This document shows, piece by piece, positions 60,860-64,000 of a DNA stretch of 64,000 nucleotides. The stretch is from JANQHS01 sp965227315 (GTDB lineage: Bacteria > Bacteroidota > Bacteroidia > Cytophagales > CCMP332), in the NCBI GenBank assembly GCA_965227315.1, contig OZ245737.1:310001-374000 (forward strand). Direction: 5' to 3'. Each line of letters begins with the position of its first letter. Within the stretch, counting starts at the first letter, position 1. Both the position numbers and the translations under genes were made by a program. Below the pieces are notes generated by a model. It did not search any database. It was not told where the DNA came from and was given only the letters and a program-made list of their open reading frames with translations.

Positions 60860-62478
60860 TGAGAAGATGTCTGAATCTGGTATTTGGCCTGGTGATCTCC
60901 GGCTTGCTGTACGCGCCGGCATATTCCCAGGGGTATGATCTGAGTACTCCGGTCGGGGCCATACTTGTCCATTATGACAACATGATGAACAAGCCTCAGG
61001 ACATTACCAGATCTGCTACAGCACTGTACCAGGGAGACCTGAGCCAGGAAGAGATCGAGGATCTTGCCGTGAAACTTTACAGGTTCTATGTGGCTGAAGG
61101 AAAGTGGCTTGATGCGGACAAGGTTCCAAGTGATCCAAATTTCGTGGATTCCACATTGGGAAAGAACGAATACCACCCCTTTCCCAGGCATCCTGAGATC
61201 TACCTGAAAAAATACGGGAAGCAATGGCTTTACAGTGAATTCACGGTCAATCATATAGAACAATTGTACAGGCAGGCATATCCCCTTGGGGAAGACAGGC
61301 TGCTCGATTACATTCCGAAAAGCCTGAAAAGGGAATTTCTGGGCCTTGAGATCTGGAAATACATGGCCATTTTATTGATCGCGATCCTGGGCTCTATATT
61401 GTATTATTCGGTATCCTTCCTTCTGAAGAATTGGATCGTCAGGATCCTCAGAAAATTCCCGGCTATTTCAGGTGCTTCCAAGCTGGTTATCAGGGTGGCA
61501 AGGCCATTGAGCTTTGTTTTGGTCGTTGCATTGATCAACCTTTTCCTCCCGCTTCTGCAATTACCTGCTCTGCTGAATCATTATCTCGTCATACTCCTTG
61601 ATGCCTTTTTCCCTTTGTTGATCACCATTATCAGTTACAGGGTAGTTGATCTTGGATCAGGCTATTTCGAAGAATTAAGCCGAAAAACCGATAGCAGTCT
61701 TGACGACCAACTGGTTCCGCTATTGCGCAAGGTGGTCAAATCGGTGATCATCATCATTGGAACCATATTCGTCCTGATCTCCTTGGAGATCAACGTGGTC
61801 CCCCTGCTTACCGGCCTTTCTATCGGGGGTCTCGCCTTTGCCCTTGCAGCTCAGGATACGATCAAGAACTTCTTTGGATCCATCATGATCTTCATCGACA
61901 AACCTTTCCAAATTGGAGACTGGATCGTGGCTGACAGCATTGATGGTGAGGTTGAAGAGGTAGGTCTCCGTTCGACAAGAGTTAGAACATTTAAGAATTC
62001 CGTTACCTATGTGCCAAACGGGAAGATCGCCGATTCGATCATTGAGAATTATGGTCTTCGGGCCTATCGTAGGATGAATATCAAAATCGGGCTTACCTAT
62101 GATACTCCGCCTGAGCTCGTTCAGGCATTTGTTCAAGGATTGGAAAAAATGGTCATGGAGCATCCCAGTACCTGGAAGGATAAGAAGGAGATCCATTTCA
62201 ATAACCTGGGCGAATCTTCCCTGGTGATCATGTTCTATATCTTTTTCCAGGTACCAAACTGGCATGAGGAATTGAATGCGCGGCATGACGTATTGCTCAA
62301 GATCATGAAGCTGGCCAAGGCTCTAGGGGTGAGTTTTGCCTTCCCAACTCAAACACTGCACATTCAGGACTTGCCCGGCCAAGCATCCCTCAACCCGAGC
62401 TACGACACCGACCCGGCCAGCATTAACCAAAGATTAGATTCATTTTTTAAAGAAAGTAACAATGAAGATCGGAACTAA
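60859..62478 (+). CDS. MscS-family mechanosensitive ion channel with a signal peptide and large N-terminal domain
   Basis: 539 aa from ATG 60859, overlapping the orphan stop as TGATG. Signal peptide (1-22). A soluble domain (25-165) precedes four membrane segments. The pore helix reads S-I-G-G-L-A-F-A-L-A-A-Q-D-T-I-K-N-F-F-G-S-I, and I-G-D-W-I-V and Y-V-P-N-G-K-I form the beta domain. It should protect against hypo-osmotic shock; the extra N-domain may sense other cues. Overlaps the next gene by 17 nt. Confidence 0.92.
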   Translation: MRRCLNLVFGLVISGLLYAPAYSQGYDLSTPVGAILVHYDNMMNKPQDITRSATALYQGDLSQEEIEDLAVKLYRFYVAEGKWLDADKVPSDPNFVDSTLGKNEYHPFPRHPEIYLKKYGKQWLYSEFTVNHIEQLYRQAYPLGEDRLLDYIPKSLKREFLGLEIWKYMAILLIAILGSILYYSVSFLLKNWIVRILRKFPAISGASKLVIRVARPLSFVLVVALINLFLPLLQLPALLNHYLVILLDAFFPLLITIISYRVVDLGSGYFEELSRKTDSSLDDQLVPLLRKVVKSVIIIIGTIFVLISLEINVVPLLTGLSIGGLAFALAAQDTIKNFFGSIMIFIDKPFQIGDWIVADSIDGEVEEVGLRSTRVRTFKNSVTYVPNGKIADSIIENYGLRAYRRMNIKIGLTYDTPPELVQAFVQGLEKMVMEHPSTWKDKKEIHFNNLGESSLVIMFYIFFQVPNWHEELNARHDVLLKIMKLAKALGVSFAFPTQTLHIQDLPGQASLNPSYDTDPASINQRLDSFFKESNNEDRN

Positions 62479-63601
62479 GGCGATCCATGCGGGAGTACAT
62501 CCCGACCCTACAACCGGTGCTGTCATGACACCGATATATCAGACGACAACTTATGCTCAGAAAACCCCCGGAGATCATAAGGGGTACGAGTATTCCCGGA
62601 CCCACAACCCAACAAGGGATGCTTTGGAGAAGAATCTGGCTGCATTGGAAAACGGAAAACATGGGTTGGCATTCAGCTCCGGAATGGCTGCAACCGATGC
62701 CATTGCCAAACTATTGGAGCCAGGAGACGAGGTGATCTCAACGAATGATCTTTATGGCGGCACCTACAGGATCTTTACCAAGGTTTACCAGCCGCTGGGT
62801 ATCAAATTTCGGTTCGTTGACATGGATAACCTTGAGGAGATATCTTCAGCAATTAGTTCAAAAACCAAAATGATATGGGTTGAAACACCGACGAACCCCC
62901 TTCTCAAGGTTGTCGATATCAGATCCGTTACTGAACTGGCAAGACAACATGGGATACTGGTGGTTGTTGACAACACGTTTGCCACACCATATCTTCAAAA
63001 CCCCCTGGACATGGGAGCCGATATGGTGCTTCATTCCGTTACCAAATATCTTGGAGGTCATTCCGATGTGGTCATGGGCGCCATAGTCGTCAAGGACGAT
63101 GAATTGGCCGAAAGGCTTTCATTCCTACAAAATTCGTGTGGAGGCATCCCCTCTCCAAATGATTGCTTTCTGGTGCTTCGTGGGATAAAGACACTTCATC
63201 TTCGATTGGAAAGACATTGTCAAAACGCGACGAAGGTGGCCAAATTCTTAAAGGATCATTCCAAGGTAGATCGCGTGATCTATCCGGGGTTTGAAGAGCA
63301 TCCGGGGCATGAGATCGCCAAACGGCAAATGAGAGGATTTGGGGGAATGGTGTCATTCGTTCTCAAGGATGAATCTCAGGAATCTGTCTTCTCCGTGTTG
63401 GAACGATTAAAGCTATTCACCCTGGCGGAATCCCTCGGCGGAGTGGAATCTCTTGCCGGTCACCCATCGACCATGACCCATGCATCGATTCCCAAAGAAG
63501 AAAGGGAAAAAGCCGGTCTGCCCGACAGCCTGATCAGACTCAGTGTGGGTATTGAAGATATCGATGATCTGATCGCCGACCTGAATCAAGCCCTGGGATA
63601 G
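62462..63601 (+). CDS. Cystathionine gamma-synthase/gamma-lyase family PLP enzyme
   Basis: 379 aa. PLP Lys in S-V-T-K-Y-L-G-G-H-S-D; Y-S-R-T-H-N-P-T-R; F-S-S-G-M-A-A-T; V-V-V-D-N-T-F-A-T-P; S-L-G-G-V-E-S-L-A-G-H-P. Fold type I transsulfuration enzyme. Whether it works in methionine synthesis or as a gamma-lyase (releasing H2S) cannot be decided from sequence. It overlaps the channel gene by 17 nt. Confidence 0.9.
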   Translation: MKIGTKAIHAGVHPDPTTGAVMTPIYQTTTYAQKTPGDHKGYEYSRTHNPTRDALEKNLAALENGKHGLAFSSGMAATDAIAKLLEPGDEVISTNDLYGGTYRIFTKVYQPLGIKFRFVDMDNLEEISSAISSKTKMIWVETPTNPLLKVVDIRSVTELARQHGILVVVDNTFATPYLQNPLDMGADMVLHSVTKYLGGHSDVVMGAIVVKDDELAERLSFLQNSCGGIPSPNDCFLVLRGIKTLHLRLERHCQNATKVAKFLKDHSKVDRVIYPGFEEHPGHEIAKRQMRGFGGMVSFVLKDESQESVFSVLERLKLFTLAESLGGVESLAGHPSTMTHASIPKEEREKAGLPDSLIRLSVGIEDIDDLIADLNQALG

Positions 63602-63604
63602 GAC

Positions 63605-64000
63605 TTGGATGAGCTCAGGTCCATCCTAAACAATTATTGGGGATACCCCGAATTCCAGGGGAAGCAAAGGGAGATCATTGACTCCATCCTTGAAAACAAG
63701 GATACCTTGGCAATTATGCCTACCGGAGGAGGAAAAAGCATCTGTTTCCAGGTCCCGGCGATTTACATGGGCAAAACCTGTCTGGTAATCTCTCCGCTTA
63801 TTGCCCTGATGAAAGATCAGGTTGATGCCCTTATCTCAAGGGGCATCAAAGCCTCCACTGTTTTTTCCGGAATGAATGCAAGAGAAATCGATATTTCCCT
63901 GGATAACGCCATCCATAATCCACCAAACCTCTTGTATGTCTCTCCTGAAAGGCTGCAAAATCACCTTTTCAGGGAAAGATTAAAACAAATGGAAATCGGA
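63605..64000 (+). CDS. recQ: RecQ-family ATP-dependent DNA helicase, N-terminal part
   Basis: 132 codons before the right window edge. TTG 63605 is the only start after the in-frame stop at 63599. Seen are F-Q-G-K-Q-R-E-I-I (motif 0), M-P-T-G-G-G-K-S (Walker A, Lys44), S-P-L-I-A-L-M-K-D-Q-V (motif Ia) and Y-V-S-P-E-R-L-Q. Unwinds DNA 3' to 5' in recombination repair. Confidence 0.93.
   Translation, partial: MDELRSILNNYWGYPEFQGKQREIIDSILENKDTLAIMPTGGGKSICFQVPAIYMGKTCLVISPLIALMKDQVDALISRGIKASTVFSGMNAREIDISLDNAIHNPPNLLYVSPERLQNHLFRERLKQMEIG

Overview
The window looks like a piece of a Bacteroidota chromosome, probably a free-living member of the Cytophagia/Saprospiria-type lineages (the exact order cannot be fixed by eye). 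The evidence is a short RpoD without region 1.1, recurring TAnnTTTG -7 boxes close upstream of start codons, a T9SS-type C-terminal sorting domain, many small signal-peptide beta-barrels and lipoproteins, PD40/OmpA proteins, a GH92 mannosidase, and almost no Shine-Dalgarno sequences. Genes are tightly packed, stop/start overlaps are common, and GTG or TTG starts are frequent. I saw no tRNA, rRNA, CRISPR array, insertion sequence or integrase.

Layout. 1-3.3 kb: end of a SRAP (YedK/HMCES-like) gene, an outer-membrane protein, menE, and a LexA-like XRE/S24 regulator whose promoter is covered by two matching 17-bp palindromes. 3.3-14 kb: three tandem paralogous giant secreted fibre-like proteins on the minus strand, two with S74 intramolecular chaperone domains and one with a different C-terminal module; one carries exact 480-bp in-frame tandem repeats. 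14-16.7 kb: a CarboxypepD_reg-like protein and three tandem copies of a small secreted helical protein. 16.7-30.3 kb: a GCS2-CBS fusion, a tricorn-type S41 protease, hydrolases, YjbQ, a LamG/T9SS protein, an MBL enzyme, a SLOG protein, YkuK and cysS. 30.3-35.7 kb: yidD, a Mog-type molybdopterin adenylyltransferase, an ACMSD-like amidohydrolase, map, and an OmpA/PD40 protein. 35.3-39.3 kb: a CBS protein and a sulfur-handling operon (ArsR regulator, TauE exporter, persulfide dioxygenase-rhodanese fusion, single rhodanese, endonuclease III) behind a perfect 22-bp palindrome. 39.4-46.5 kb: dNK, a beta-barrel, ALDH, lipoproteins and rpoD. 46.6-49.5 kb: GH92 mannosidase. 49.5-57.2 kb: a redox region with a tetra-repeat CX4CH cytochrome-like lipoprotein, YceI, a DUF5777-like beta-barrel with an apparent T10 frameshift, then a SorA-like molybdoenzyme, a monohaem cytochrome, a lipoprotein sulfurtransferase and a sterol-desaturase-family membrane oxygenase. 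57.2-64 kb: a MazG-like protein, dtd, a 922-aa orphan, an MscS channel, a transsulfuration PLP enzyme, and the start of recQ.

How the genes fit together. Sulfur oxidation and detoxification recur: persulfide dioxygenase, rhodaneses, TauE, a sulfite-dehydrogenase-like pair, a transsulfuration enzyme, and a Mog protein that could supply cofactor to the molybdoenzyme. The SRAP gene and the self-cleavage-competent S24 regulator suggest a DNA-damage connection at the left end. The most unusual items are the fibre-protein cluster, the CX4CH cytochrome/YceI/frameshifted barrel set, and the twin operators of the S24 regulator.
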